In this document: piece after piece, positions 40,353-50,900 of the stretch
How positions within the stretch are numbered: position 1 is the stretch's first letter
Layout: each line of letters starts with the position of its first letter
Assembly: GCA_041651175.1 (NCBI GenBank)
Contig: JBAZJT010000012.1
Span: 1 to 64,000, forward strand
Source: Elusimicrobiales bacterium
GTDB taxonomy: Bacteria; Elusimicrobiota; Elusimicrobia; Elusimicrobiales; Elusimicrobiaceae
Length of the DNA stretch: 64,000 nucleotides
Reading direction: 5' to 3'
The notes under the pieces: model-generated
What the model saw: only the letters and a program-made list of their open reading frames with translations
Told to the model about the DNA's origin: nothing
The model's database searches: none
Made by a program: the position numbers and the translations under genes

Positions 40353-41930
40353 TTACACCTTTATGTTGCCCAGGCTCTGCACCACTTTCATGCCTATGGC
40401 TATCCACACCGCGCAGAAAAACAATACGCCCGCGCCTATCGGGGTGAAATAGAACTTGGACATAAGCTCGCCCTGGAACATGAACATTATGCCCAGCATT
40501 ATCCAGGGCATTATGCCCACCACTATGGACTGTATTTTCTGCTGGGCGGTGAGGGATTTCACCTTCTCCTCCAGCTTGCTTTCCTCGCGAATATAGTCCA
40601 CTATGCGCTCGAAAATCTTGGTGAGGTTGCCGCCCACCTGGCGCTGAAGCACTATGGCGCGTATCATATAGGCCAGCAGGCGGCTGGCGACGCGCTCCTC
40701 CATGCCTTCCATCGCGCGCTCAAAGGTGGCGCCGAGCTGGTAGTTTTTAATGACAAGCCCGAACTCCTCGGAAATGGGCGCCTGCAGGTCGCGCGCCACA
40801 AGGTCAAACCCCTGCACTATGTCCAGACCGGATTTGAGCGAGTTTGAAAGCAGTATTATCGCGTCCATGAGCTGGACGTCTATCTTTCTGCCGCGCCGCA
40901 GCTTGAGCGAGTTCAGCACCCACATCGGCATATGCAGCCCCAGATAGAGCCCCATGCCGGTAAGGCCGAAAAACGCCAGCAGGCTGCCGGAAAACGCGCC
41001 GCCTATCATGAACACCACCACCGGCGTCATCACCAGATACTGCACCCTGACGCGCAGGAACTGCCTGTTGAAAGCGTCCGTCCAGGCGGTAACGCGGGTC
41101 ATGTAATCCTCGGCCAGGCGGTTGAAGCCCTCGTCGTCCTTGCCTATCACCTTGCGCACGCCGAAAAAGATAACCAGCACGCCCAGCAGCTTGAGCGCGA
41201 CGGGAATATATTCGTCCAGAGGGGACGGCTCCACCTTCACTTTCTGGTGGCGAGGCGGCCCGAAAAGCTGCGAAAACGCACCCTGGCTGAACGTGGCGGT
41301 CATGTTCACGGCATTGTTGAAGCGGGTGTTATTGTTGCTGGAAATAGATTCCGCCACGGCTTCCATCTGGCGCATGATGGAATCGTAATACGACATCAGC
41401 GTCCTGCCGCGGCCATTCATCGCGTCATGCTGGTGCGCGCGGTAAATACGGTCCAGCGACATCTGGTAGCGCACCCTTATGTCCGCGTATTCCTTTATCA
41501 GCAGGCCCGGCGGTATGCCTTGGCCGCCTTCAAACTTGTCGCGCGCGGGGAAGGTGCGTTTTGTCAGGTCGAAAAACGAGTAAAGCAGCGAAATGGGGGT
41601 CTGCCAGAGGTTGGCTTCGCTCAAATCGCCCTCCACCGGGTCCCGCCAGGCTTTTTTGGACATCATGGAAGGAAGATTGTCCTCAAACCAGCGGGGAATG
41701 TGATAGCGGTACTGCCCTCCGCCGCAGACAAGAGTGAAATCGTTGAATTCGGCCTTGCGGGCGGGATCGTAGTAGTAGAAGAAAAGCTGCATCTTCTTGG
41801 CGGCGCAGTCCACATTGTTGTAGCGCGCCTGCCGTCCGGCGTCGGCTCCGAATATCTGCGCTCCGGCGGCGACAGCAAACGCGGCCAGCCACGCCAGCGC
41901 CAGGACCTGAACCCGAATCTGCATTCTCAT
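40353..41930 (-). CDS. tadB: Tad pilus inner-membrane protein TadB with a long periplasmic extension
   Basis: 525 residues from the ATG that overlaps the ATPase stop as ATGA; a second ATG at 41924 has a better-spaced GGAG. The C-terminal 310 residues are TadB: GspF domain with LMDAIILLSNSLKSGLDIVQ and LGATFERAMEGMEER, plus helices. TadB is usually about 320 residues; here a signal peptide (LALAWLAAFAVAAGA) and about 190 extra residues (two Cys, FFYYYDPARKAEFNDF, YRYHIPRWFEDNLPS) precede the first platform helix. The extension is probably periplasmic. Confidence 0.85.
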   Translation of the reverse strand: MRMQIRVQVLALAWLAAFAVAAGAQIFGADAGRQARYNNVDCAAKKMQLFFYYYDPARKAEFNDFTLVCGGGQYRYHIPRWFEDNLPSMMSKKAWRDPVEGDLSEANLWQTPISLLYSFFDLTKRTFPARDKFEGGQGIPPGLLIKEYADIRVRYQMSLDRIYRAHQHDAMNGRGRTLMSYYDSIMRQMEAVAESISSNNNTRFNNAVNMTATFSQGAFSQLFGPPRHQKVKVEPSPLDEYIPVALKLLGVLVIFFGVRKVIGKDDEGFNRLAEDYMTRVTAWTDAFNRQFLRVRVQYLVMTPVVVFMIGGAFSGSLLAFFGLTGMGLYLGLHMPMWVLNSLKLRRGRKIDVQLMDAIILLSNSLKSGLDIVQGFDLVARDLQAPISEEFGLVIKNYQLGATFERAMEGMEERVASRLLAYMIRAIVLQRQVGGNLTKIFERIVDYIREESKLEEKVKSLTAQQKIQSIVVGIMPWIMLGIMFMFQGELMSKFYFTPIGAGVLFFCAVWIAIGMKVVQSLGNIKV

Positions 41931-44179
41931 CTCCGGCGGACCTTCTTCTGCTCGTCGGTCCAGAAGGCGTCTATCGGAACCTGTATGCCCTTGGCCGCGA
42001 ATTCGGGATAGAACTTGGGCGGGTCGCCCGTGGGCGAGAATTTGCCTATGACCTTGCCGCGCTCGTCCACGCCCACCTGGGTGTAACGGAAAATATCGTG
42101 CGTCAGAATCTGGTTCTCCTCGCGGCCCGTAACCTCGGTGATATAGGTAACCTTGCGCGAGCCATCGCCGAAACGGGTGAGCTGCACCACCATGTGCACG
42201 GCGGAGCATATCATCTCGCGCAGCGCCCAGATGGGCAGTTCCGCGCCGGCCAGCAGGCACATCGCCTCAAGACGGGTGAAAGTGTCGCGCGGGTTGTTGG
42301 CGTGGATGGTGGTCAGCGAGCCTTCATGGCCCGTGTTCATCGCCTGCAACATGTCCAGCGCCTCGGCGCCGCGGCACTCCCCGACCACTATGCGGTCGGG
42401 GCGCATGCGCAGGCAGTTCTTTACAAGGTCGCGTATGGTGATTTCGCCCTTTCCCTCTATGTTGGGCGGCCTGCTTTCAAGACGTATCCAGTGATTCTGC
42501 TGAAGACGCAGTTCCGCGGTGTCTTCCACGGTGATGATGCGCTCGTCCTCCGGGATATAGCTGGAGAGCGCGTTAAGAAAAGTGGTTTTACCGGTGCCGG
42601 TGCCGCCGCTGACTATGATGTTCTTGCGCAGCAACACGCAGGCCTTCAGGAAGTCCATCGCCTCGCGGCTGATGGATCCGAGCCGGTAATAATCCTCCGG
42701 TCCCAGCGGTTTCTGCGAGAAGCGGCGTATGGTAAGCGTGGGGCCGGAAACCGCCAGCGGCCTTATGATGGCGTTAACGCGCGAGCCGTCTCCCAGCCGG
42801 GCGTCCACCAGCGGGACGGATTCGTCTATGCGCTTGCCCAGCGGCGAGACTATTCTTTTTATCACCTGGACTATATGGTCCTCGTCGCGGAAGTGAACCT
42901 TGGTATGGACTATTTTGCCTGAGCGTTCCGTGTAGACCCTGTCCGGCGCGTTCACCATGACTTCCGATATGGACGGGTCGCGCATCAGCTCTTCCAGCGG
43001 GCCAAGTCCCAGGATTTCGTCCATCAGTTCGCTGACAAAACGTATGCGCTGCTCGCGGCTGAGCTGGAGATTGGGCTGCTTGCCCAGCAGCTGGTCGGCT
43101 ATGCTGGAGACTTTGGCGCGGGTTTCGGCATTGGCGGCGGCATTGTCGCTTATCCTGATATGCTCTATCTCAAGCATCTTGATGACGTCGCGGTGCACCT
43201 GCTGTTTCAATTCCTCCCAGAACGCCGGCACCGCCACCAGCGGCGCCGACGAGGCGGACTGGGCCTGCTCCTGCGCCGCGCTCTGCGACTGCTGGGGCAC
43301 CACATGCACGCCCCCGCCGATAGACTTGGGCGTGGCCCACAGCGCGCTGGCTGCCTGGGTAAAATCCTCGTCCGAAACGGCGGAAGCCCAGTTTTTTTCT
43401 ATCGGCTGAACATTGAGAACGCGGCTAAGCAGCATCCGCAGCCCCTTGACCCACAGCGACTGCGGCTGCTCCACCACCTCCAGCTTGAGCTGGTTGGCCA
43501 GGAACGGAATGCTTTCCTCCCACGGCAGGAACACCAGCACTTTCTTGTTGAGCTGGTTGAAAAATTTCTCTATCTCCTCCGGCTCTATGGAGCCGGGCAG
43601 GTCGTAGCGGTTGCAGATGACCTCAAAACGGTCCAGAGGGAAATGCATCTCGCGGTAATCCTGGAACATGCCCACGGTGGCGTTGAGGTGCGCGCGCGAC
43701 GGCTCCGTCACCCACATCACTATGTCGGAGATGTCAAAGGCGAAGGTCTGCATCGGGAAATTGGATTCAACGTCCAGAAAAATGTCAAAAGTCTGGGACA
43801 GCTTGGACAGCATCGGCAGCATCACGCGGGGCGAAATTTTCTGTATGTCGGAGCGTTTGGTGGCCAGCGGCAGCACGCCCACCCCCCATTGCGAGATGGG
43901 GATTTTGCCTTTTAGCAGGCCGCCGGCTATGGTGAGCGACTGCGCGCCCAGGCTGCGCACCAGATCCGCCACCGAAGGCGGGTTAAGCCCCAGAAACTGC
44001 GCATGCTCGCAGCGGGCCAGCGGGTCCAGCGGGACAATCAGCACCGTCCTGCGCTGTATGCCCGCCCATGCCAGCGCGAGGTTGAGGGCTATGGTGGTCT
44101 TGCCCACCCCCTCCTTGGGACCGGCGAAAACTATTATCTTGGACTGCGCCGCCGAACTTTGCGTTGGCGTGTCAACCAT
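41927..44179 (-). CDS. tadA: TadZ-TadA fusion: ParA/MinD-like domain joined to the Tad assembly ATPase
   Basis: 750 residues. Residues 14-265 form a ParA/MinD-type ATPase with a deviant Walker A ([10 protein letters not shown], 20-29) and the [10 protein letters not shown] region, matching TadZ, the polar-localisation factor of Tad systems. A Gln/Ala-rich linker (about 285-320) leads to a full CpaF/TadA secretion ATPase (about 330-745): [11 protein letters not shown]-binding GGTGTGKTT near 525, Asp box EDTAELRL, Walker [13 protein letters not shown], His box [16 protein letters not shown]. TadZ and TadA are normally separate genes. A stop one base from secretin places it in the operon. Confidence 0.9.
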   Translation of the reverse strand: MVDTPTQSSAAQSKIIVFAGPKEGVGKTTIALNLALAWAGIQRRTVLIVPLDPLARCEHAQFLGLNPPSVADLVRSLGAQSLTIAGGLLKGKIPISQWGVGVLPLATKRSDIQKISPRVMLPMLSKLSQTFDIFLDVESNFPMQTFAFDISDIVMWVTEPSRAHLNATVGMFQDYREMHFPLDRFEVICNRYDLPGSIEPEEIEKFFNQLNKKVLVFLPWEESIPFLANQLKLEVVEQPQSLWVKGLRMLLSRVLNVQPIEKNWASAVSDEDFTQAASALWATPKSIGGGVHVVPQQSQSAAQEQAQSASSAPLVAVPAFWEELKQQVHRDVIKMLEIEHIRISDNAAANAETRAKVSSIADQLLGKQPNLQLSREQRIRFVSELMDEILGLGPLEELMRDPSISEVMVNAPDRVYTERSGKIVHTKVHFRDEDHIVQVIKRIVSPLGKRIDESVPLVDARLGDGSRVNAIIRPLAVSGPTLTIRRFSQKPLGPEDYYRLGSISREAMDFLKACVLLRKNIIVSGGTGTGKTTFLNALSSYIPEDERIITVEDTAELRLQQNHWIRLESRPPNIEGKGEITIRDLVKNCLRMRPDRIVVGECRGAEALDMLQAMNTGHEGSLTTIHANNPRDTFTRLEAMCLLAGAELPIWALREMICSAVHMVVQLTRFGDGSRKVTYITEVTGREENQILTHDIFRYTQVGVDERGKVIGKFSPTGDPPKFYPEFAAKGIQVPIDAFWTDEQKKVRRR

Positions 44180-44180
44180 A

Positions 44181-44945
44181 CTATTTCACAAGCTCCACCG
44201 TTACAAACAGAAACAGCGACGTCTGGGTTTCCACCACGTCGGTCTGCTTAAACAGCAGCCCCAGCAGCGGTATTTTGCCCAGGAACGGCACGCGCGAGAC
44301 CGACACGTTGCGCGTGCTCTGCTTGAGGCCGCCCAGCACCATGGTCTCGCCGCTTTTAAGCTCCACCTCGGTCTGGAGCTGGCGGGTTACCATGGAAGGC
44401 ACCGTGGTGTTCTGCACCGTAACAGTCTTGGAATAATCGGGGTTGGAAACTTCAAGCTGAAGCTGCACGTCTATGGCGTTCTTTTTCTCCGGCATGACGA
44501 CGGGCAGGATATTCAGTATGACGCCGTATTTCTTGTAATCGGCGCCGACGCCCTGATTGTTGGTATAGGGAATCGGTATCTCTCCGCCCACCACGAAATT
44601 GGCCTGCGTGCCGCTTTTTGTCAGCACTTTGGGATTGGAGAGGATTTGCGCCCTGCCTTCCTGCTCCATCAGCTTCAGCGAGGTGGCAAGGCCGGTTTTG
44701 CGTTCAAAATCGCCGATTCTGAATATGCCGGGTATGGAGGTTTCGGCGAAATCAAACTGCTGGTTCCAGGTGAAGCCCTTTGTGGTTTGCTCGGAGCCGG
44801 ATATTTCAACGACATCCGCGCTGACGGCCACGATGTCCGCGCCCGGAGCGTCCTGCGCCGATGCCTGCGGCGCGGCAAGCGCCGCCGCCCATGCCGCTAT
44901 AAGCGGCACGGGCAGCAGCAATTTCGCGGAGCGGTATTTTTTCAT
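44181..44945 (-). CDS. cpaC: Minimal secretin (CpaC/RcpA-type) lacking N domains
   Basis: 254 residues. After a signal peptide (LLLPVPLIAAWAAALA) and about 70 residues, the secretin core is complete: EGRAQILSNPKVLTKSGTQA, then VPSMVTRQLQTEVELKSGET, and the signature VPFLGKIPLLGLLF. CpaC/RcpA proteins usually have 450 or more residues with BON and N1 domains that contact the inner-membrane parts; these are absent. Another protein may supply that bridge. One base separates it from both neighbours. No frameshift was seen upstream, because the signal peptide directly precedes the core. Confidence 0.8.
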   Translation of the reverse strand: MKKYRSAKLLLPVPLIAAWAAALAAPQASAQDAPGADIVAVSADVVEISGSEQTTKGFTWNQQFDFAETSIPGIFRIGDFERKTGLATSLKLMEQEGRAQILSNPKVLTKSGTQANFVVGGEIPIPYTNNQGVGADYKKYGVILNILPVVMPEKKNAIDVQLQLEVSNPDYSKTVTVQNTTVPSMVTRQLQTEVELKSGETMVLGGLKQSTRNVSVSRVPFLGKIPLLGLLFKQTDVVETQTSLFLFVTVELVK

Positions 44946-44946
44946 G

Positions 44947-45708
44947 TTACTTGGGCGTAAAGAGCTTCTTGAAGCTGGCCATTTCCATGGCGTGCATTTC
45001 GGTGTCGCCCAGACCGCGCACGACTATGGCGATTTTGCCCACTTCCTGCGCCAGCGCCAGATACTGCACCTCTATCGGGTTAAGGGCAATGCTGACGGAG
45101 CCGCGCTCGGCGAAAGCGGCCTCTGTCTCCTCTTTCTTCTCTTTTGAAGCGGCCAGCTTGGCATCCATCCCCTGGCCCAGGTTGCTGCCCACCCCCAGCA
45201 CCAGCACATTCTGAAGTATGGTGGCGGTAACCTTTTCCTTGCGCCCGTCTGCCATCACGGCGTCAAAGGTAACCAGCACATCCACCCTGTCGCCGGGTTT
45301 GACAAGTTTGAGAATGTCATTGTCCGCCGAAAGTATGGAGCCGCGGAATCCGGGCGGTATTTTCACGCTCAGTCCGGATTCGGGGCTGAGCTCCATCAGC
45401 GCGTACTGGGTTATCTGGTTGCCCTTGGGGATGCGCACGGCGGTAACGAGGTTGACCAGCTTTTTTACGTCCGCGAAAGAGACCACCTCATACGAGTCCG
45501 CCTGCATGTACTGGGCCGGGACGTCTTCCACCGCTATCAAATCTTCCTTGAGGACGGTGCGCGGTGGCAAATCCGCGTTGGCCACTATCACTTTCTTCAT
45601 GGTATAAGACTGGCGCAGCGCGTTTTCCTTGCTGGTAAGCACCATCCAGTATATCATCGCGGCGCCAATCGCCAGAATAAGAGGAATCAGCATCCCTTTC
45701 TTTTCCAT
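44947..45708 (-). CDS. cpaB: Flp pilus assembly protein CpaB/RcpC
   Basis: 253 residues from MEKKGMLIPLIL, with AAGGAG six bases upstream. One membrane helix (5-23) precedes a SAF-type domain (VIVANADLPPRTVLKEDLIA) and an RcpC-like domain (KPGDRVDVLVTFD, ATILQNVLVLGVG). CpaB is a periplasmic partner of the secretin, and the order cpaB-cpaC-tadZA is the standard Tad order. The length is in the family range. Confidence 0.9.
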   Translation of the reverse strand: MEKKGMLIPLILAIGAAMIYWMVLTSKENALRQSYTMKKVIVANADLPPRTVLKEDLIAVEDVPAQYMQADSYEVVSFADVKKLVNLVTAVRIPKGNQITQYALMELSPESGLSVKIPPGFRGSILSADNDILKLVKPGDRVDVLVTFDAVMADGRKEKVTATILQNVLVLGVGSNLGQGMDAKLAASKEKKEETEAAFAERGSVSIALNPIEVQYLALAQEVGKIAIVVRGLGDTEMHAMEMASFKKLFTPK

Positions 45709-45745
45709 CACCAGCTCCTTGATGTTGAGGCGCGCGCGCCCCTTA

Positions 45746-46276
45746 TCAGTCAAACACCGGTTTTTCTATGGGCATGCGCACCGTCGCGGTTATCCTTTTG
45801 CGCCCCCTCATGCCCGAAGAGGCCAGAATCACGTTCGGCCCCGGAAAAACAAGCTTCGCGTTATATGTCAGCGAAACCACTATATCCTCGTTAAGATGCG
45901 CGCCCACCGTAACCTGCGGGTCCACTCCGGTGGCCTCCGTCTTGACGCCCAACTGCGTTCCGCCGGCGGGGAACATCTGCTTGAGCGCAGCGTACATTTT
46001 GCCGCGCGCCAGGCTTATGTTGGAAGAGGCCACGCGCGACGAGCCCTGATTCGGCCCCGCCACCAGCGAGCCTATCCTGGCAAGCTCGTAGGCGCAGTGA
46101 TGCACCAGTATGGTCTGGAACGCTATATTGCCTATCTCCATGATGAAAAACATCATCAGCACGAAAATCGGCAGTATAAGCAGCAGTTCCACCACCGTCT
46201 GCCCGCGCCGCCGCGCGCGCGCCAGCGCGCCGGTAATAGGCGCGCCGAGACTGCAATTGAATGCGGCGACGGGCAT
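45746..46276 (-). CDS. tadE: TadE-like pseudopilin
   Basis: 176 residues; GGGGAG sits four bases before the ATG. After a basic 24-residue leader, RRRGQTVVELLLILPIF is a TadE-type prepilin signal and membrane helix. The external part ends MRGRKRITATVRMPIEKP. It probably forms a minor pilin of the Flp pilus. It stands between Flp genes and cpaB. Confidence 0.78.
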   Translation of the reverse strand: MPVAAFNCSLGAPITGALARARRRGQTVVELLLILPIFVLMMFFIMEIGNIAFQTILVHHCAYELARIGSLVAGPNQGSSRVASSNISLARGKMYAALKQMFPAGGTQLGVKTEATGVDPQVTVGAHLNEDIVVSLTYNAKLVFPGPNVILASSGMRGRKRITATVRMPIEKPVFD

Positions 46277-46296
46277 AAGTCTCCCCGCCGGACGGG

Positions 46297-46497
46297 TTAC
46301 TGCGTGCTAACGGCGTTTCCCGTCCCGGCCGAGGCGTTGGTAACCGCGGCATTGGTTATCATCGCCGATATTTCCAGAAACAGCTTGGGTATGTACCTTT
46401 TAAGCGCCGCTCCGGCGATAAGCACAACGCCGACAATGACCGTAAGCATCAGCAGATATTCCACAGTGTTTTGTCCGCGCCTGCCTATCTTTTTCAT
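46297..46497 (-). CDS. flp: Flp-type pilin 3
   Basis: 66 residues: MKKIGRRGQNTVEYLLMLTV has the class III prepilin signal (G/QNTVEY) followed by a hydrophobic helix and a short Ala/Asn/Thr tail (TNAAVTNASAGTG). It is very close to the next Flp gene, so a recent duplication. Confidence 0.82.
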   Translation of the reverse strand: MKKIGRRGQNTVEYLLMLTVIVGVVLIAGAALKRYIPKLFLEISAMITNAAVTNASAGTGNAVSTQ

Positions 46498-46536
46498 AAA
46501 TAGCTCTGCCACCGTGGGGCGCAGCCGCCCCCGCAA

Positions 46537-46725
46537 CTATTGCCCGCCGCCAGCGCCCAGCGAACCGGCCGCACCGGTTATCATGTTCTGAATCTGCGCG
46601 AACAGACCGGGCATAAACCGTTTTATGGCAGCTCCGGCGATAAGCACCACACCGACGATGACTGTAAGCATCAGCAAGTATTCCACAGTGTTCTGACCGC
46701 GCTCGCTCTTAAGCCATTTTTTCAT
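46537..46725 (-). CDS. flp: Flp-type pilin 2
   Basis: 62 residues from MKKWLKSERGQNTVEY, with AGAGAGG upstream; a GTG six bases earlier is an alternative start. The core VEYLLMLTVIVGVVLIAGAA is shared with the neighbouring Flp gene, and the tail is Gly/Ala-rich (GSLGAGGGQ). This has the strongest ribosome site of the three and could be the major pilin. Confidence 0.85.
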   Translation of the reverse strand: MKKWLKSERGQNTVEYLLMLTVIVGVVLIAGAAIKRFMPGLFAQIQNMITGAAGSLGAGGGQ

Positions 46726-46755
46726 ACACACCTCTCTGGTTAATATCCCGCAAAA

Positions 46756-46965
46756 TCACCACGGGTCCTGCTTGTACATCGTCAAAACTATACGCGCGCC
46801 GCCTTTGAACGCGCCCAGCAGATACCAGCCGAAAAAGCGGTACATCGCGGCGAACGTTATCACAAGCGCGACGGTGGTCAGCAGATATTCCACCGTCGTC
46901 TGCCCACGCGGTCTCCTGTCCGCCGCGGCGCGCAGGCCAGTTATAATATACCCTACTATACTCAT
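46756..46965 (-). CDS. Flp-like divergent pilin 1
   Basis: 69 residues with a longer leader (MSIVGYIITGLRAAADRRPRG) and the class III signal G/QTTVEYLL. The helix differs from the other two (TTVALVITFAAMYRFFGWYL) and the tail is basic and aromatic (YKQDPW). Four bases after the PorV-like stop. It is probably a minor pilin or initiator; no clear ribosome site. Confidence 0.68.
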   Translation of the reverse strand: MSIVGYIITGLRAAADRRPRGQTTVEYLLTTVALVITFAAMYRFFGWYLLGAFKGGARIVLTMYKQDPW

Positions 46966-46969
46966 AAAG

Positions 46970-47944
46970 TCAAAAAGCGATCTTCACCGAAATCTGGGTG
47001 GCCTTGCCCAGAGCGCCATAGGGCGCGACCGCGAAATCCATCCCGATGCCGTAGCCCGCCAGTTCATTGGAGTAAAATCCCGCCCCCAGCGAAATGTCCG
47101 ATATGCGGTTGAGCCCCAGTGTCTTGAGCATCCCGTCATCGTAATTTTCGCCGGTGTCGTCGTTGTCAAAATAGCCGGCGCGTAAAGAGAATTTGCCCAC
47201 CTGGATAAGGCTTTCCGGCAGGGTTATCTCGGCGCCGAAGCCTTTGCGGGTTCTGCTGTCGGAGGGCGTCTCTATCTCTCCGGAGACGGTGATGTAATCG
47301 TTTATCACCCAAGCCGCGCCGGTGCGCATCATCTGCACCACATCTCCGGTGGCGCCCAGATTCTGAAGCGACATGCCCAGCAGCAGCCTGTCAAAAAGCC
47401 TGGCCTTGGCGCCGAGGTCAAAGCACATGCTGGAATAGTTGCTGCCGTCATTGCCCTCGGAGACGCGCTTTAGCGCTCCTCCCAGCATGAATTTTTCCTT
47501 GAAAAACGCGCGCGACAGCGCGACCGAACCGAACGTGTTGTTGACCGACACGGTTTCGGTATTGCCGCCCATGCCGTAGATGTCGCGCACGTCGAAATTG
47601 TCTATGCTCAGATACGCGAAATTGACGCCCACAACCCACGAGCCCATCGGCTGCGCATAAGCCGCGTAATTGCCGCCGTAATCCTGGAACCAGCTTATGT
47701 GCGAAAACGCCAGTTCCCGCTGCGAAACGGTGGCCAGCGCGGCGGGATTCCAGGACAGCCCGTCCGCCCCTTCCGCCAGCGCGGTATAGGAATGGCCCAG
47801 CGCGGTGCCGCGCGCGCTGCCTATGGGCAGCTTCATAAACGCGCCCGCGCCGCTGCCCGCGCCGCCCCCGGCCATAACGGCCTGGCAGGCCAGCGCCACC
47901 GCCGCCGCGGCAGCCGCAATTTTTAAAATCACCGGTTTTGCCAT
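46970..47944 (-). CDS. PorV/PorQ-family outer-membrane barrel
   Basis: 324 residues. Signal peptide (ILKIAAAAAAVALACQAVMA), then the family signature IGSARGTALGHSYTALAEG and SWNPAALATVSQRELAFSH, and alternating strands to the C-terminal Phe (ATQISVKIAF), the usual ending of outer-membrane barrels. PorV-like proteins can act as carriers for surface proteins with C-terminal sorting domains. It lies 15 bases after the giant repeat gene and four before the first Flp gene, so it is physically part of the Tad operon. Confidence 0.82.
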   Translation of the reverse strand: MAKPVILKIAAAAAAVALACQAVMAGGGAGSGAGAFMKLPIGSARGTALGHSYTALAEGADGLSWNPAALATVSQRELAFSHISWFQDYGGNYAAYAQPMGSWVVGVNFAYLSIDNFDVRDIYGMGGNTETVSVNNTFGSVALSRAFFKEKFMLGGALKRVSEGNDGSNYSSMCFDLGAKARLFDRLLLGMSLQNLGATGDVVQMMRTGAAWVINDYITVSGEIETPSDSRTRKGFGAEITLPESLIQVGKFSLRAGYFDNDDTGENYDDGMLKTLGLNRISDISLGAGFYSNELAGYGIGMDFAVAPYGALGKATQISVKIAF

Positions 47945-47959
47945 AGTGCCGCCAAACCC

Positions 47960-50900
47960 CTATTGCAGCGTATACGTAAACCTCGGACACTTGTAGCCGG
48001 ACGGGGGTGTCGGCCCCGTATTATCCGGCAGCAACAGCTTTCTGACCACCTGGCACACCTGCCTGCTGCCGGTTGAGCTCTTTAACTGCAGCACCGCAAA
48101 GTAAACGCCGCGCGCGACCTGGTTGCCGGTGTCGTTGACGCGGTTCCACTCCGTCCACAACTGCGTCCACGGCTGCACGCCGTACCACTGCCTGGAATAC
48201 ACGCTCTCGCCGGCTATGTTGTAAATGCGCAGCGAATAATCTCCCTGAACGGGCACGAAATTGCCGAAGTCAAAGCAGCCCTTGGACTGACGCAGCGGAT
48301 TGGGATAGAAAACAGTGTTCTCTCCGAAATAGTCGCACACGTCCCCCGTTACCCCCGCCCCGCGGGAGACGGTAAGCACCAGCGGCGTTGTGTAGGCCTT
48401 GATGTCGGCCACATAGCGGATATCCTTGTAGCACGAATCTCCCAGTTTGCAGATATCGCCGGTTACCCAGTCCACAAGCCGGCTGTCTGTGGAACTTACT
48501 ATGCGAAACACGTAATTGCCGTCGGGAACCGGCCGCAGCGATGTGTCGGTTCCGTCCCAGATGTCGTGCACCACGCTCTGCATCGGCTGTATGCCGCTTA
48601 GCACTTTTATCGGCGTGGCGGCATTGCCAAGCGGGTCGCGCGGCGCGCCGGTGGCCGGATCAATCTTGATGCCCGGCTTGAATATCTGCACCGCCGTCTT
48701 CATGGGCAGCGACAACTGATAAGCCACCGTGCCGCTGCTTACCCTGGCGGTTATGTCGCCGATGCCGATGTCGTAGACCTGGAAGGGATTTACGTCTATC
48801 GGATTCTGGTATGTGGTGGCCTGCTGCAAATTCTCGCCCGGATAGTTGTAGGCCACTATCTGAATCTGATACGCGCCTATGGAAACCGGCTGGCCGTAAT
48901 CGTCTGTGCCGTCCCAGTATTCGCGGTTCATGACTCCGGCGTCGTATAGCGAGCCCGCGTTTATGTGCTTGCAGATGTTGTTGACGAATTTGGGCGCCGT
49001 GCAGCGCGCGCCGGTGATGTCTATGGCGCTTATGGTGACAGACGACAGCCGCGTTACGGTGAACGATACCTGGTACGGCGGCAGCTTGACCGTGTCGCTT
49101 GAATTGGCCAGATTGGGCACGGTGGGCAGGATGTTCACATCGTTGAGGAACACCGGGCCGCGCGTTACCGGCAGCATAGCTACTATCCTGTCCGTTGCGT
49201 AATAGGCCGGCACGGAAACAATCTGGTTGGCGCCCGGGTTATAGACCGCCACCGGCGCGGTGCTGTAGGCCAGTATGACCACCGGATGCAGCCCGTCCGG
49301 CTCCATCACCTGGTTGCGGATGCCGTCCCAGTACTCGGTTATCTTGAATCTGCCGGGTTTCACGCCGATAAAAGTCATCACCGGAGCGGTAGTTATGGAA
49401 GGCGGCCAGACGCCGGCGGTCGGGATGGCGGTGCCCGGCGGGTAAATGTAGATATTGGCATTCATCGTCTGGTTGAGCATGTAGGTGATGGACGCCTGCG
49501 CCGACGCGCCGCCCAGCAGCGGCGTGGCGCTGACATCGGTTATCCTGAACTGGTCCACCAGGAAGTTGAAGTAGAACTTGGTAACCTTGTCCGGGAATGT
49601 GGTGTCGTAGGCCACAAGCTCTGCGGTGTATGTGCCGGAAGAGACGAAATAGCCGTTGTCGTTTATGCCGTCCCAGTTGACGGATGCCTGGAAGGAGTCG
49701 GTGGGTTTGTAGCCGTTGGTAAGGTCGCGCACCACTGCGCCGGTGGAAGTCAGAATGCGCAGCCCCACCGCGCACTGGCGGGTATAGGCGAATCGGAAGC
49801 TGTACGGCGGCAGATTGGCTATCTCCGGCGACGAGCCCAGCACCGAAGCCGTAACCGCAAAGTCGCTGGGATACAGCGGCCCGCGCGAAATTTGCAGCAT
49901 CTCCACCACCCTGTCGGTGGCGTAATAGTACGTGGCCGTGCTGATTATGTTGGAAGCCGGATTGTAAACCGCCACGGGCGCGGTGCTGTAGGCCATCATC
50001 ACCACGGGATAGAGGCCGTCGGCCAGCATCACGTCGCCGGAATAGCCGTCCCAGAGCTCGGTTACCTTCAGCCTGCCGGGGCGGACGCTGCTAAACGTCT
50101 TGACCGGCGCCGTGGCTATGACCGGCGGCCAGGCGCCTGCCGACGGAATTGCGGTCCCGGGCGGATAGACGCGGATGTCGGTGTTCATCATCTGGCTCAT
50201 CAGGTACGAGATGGCCGTCTGCGACGTCGTGCCGCCCAGCAGCGGGGTAACAGATGCGTCTATAATCCTGAACTGGTCCACCAGGAAATAGGTGTACGAG
50301 GCGGCGGTCTTTTCCGGGAACTGGGCGTCGTATGCGGAAATTTCCGCCGTGTATGTGCCGGAGGAGACGTAGCGGCCCAAATCGTCCGTGCCGTCCCACT
50401 GGACGGACACGTTGTAGGAGTCAACCGGCTTGTAGCTGACCAGCAGGTCCTTTACCACCGCGCCGGTGGAGGTGAGAATCTTCAAATCCACCACCGCCGC
50501 CCTGTTGAGCGCGAATCTGAACGTAAACGGCGCCAGGTTGGATATGGACGGCGAAGCGCCCACAACCGTAGCGGTCATGGAAACATCGCTTATGTAGAGC
50601 GGCCCGCGGGAAACGGTCATCATCTCCACCACGCGGTCGGTGGCGTAATAGGAGTTCACCTCGGTTACCGTATTGGCCGCGGTATCGTAGATGGCGACGG
50701 GCGCGGTGCTGTAGGCCGTCATCAGCACGGGGTAAATGCCGTCCGGCTGCATCGTTCTGGTGTGGGTGGACACGCCGTCCCAGAATTCCGTTGTCCGCAG
50801 CCTTCCGGCGCGCGCGCCGGTATACACCATCACCGGCTCGGTTGAAATCGCGGGCGGCCACGCGCCGCCGGTGGCTATTTTGGTTCCGGGCGGATAAATC

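Noticed and set aside
44181..44945. Secretin truncated by frameshift
   Set aside because: A signal peptide directly precedes the core and the upstream base pair borders cpaB, leaving no room for lost N domains.
49286..50845. Plus-strand open frame opposite the giant repeat gene, repeated every 729 bp in similar forms
   Set aside because: It repeats only because the minus-strand gene repeats; start, composition and motifs do not support a protein.
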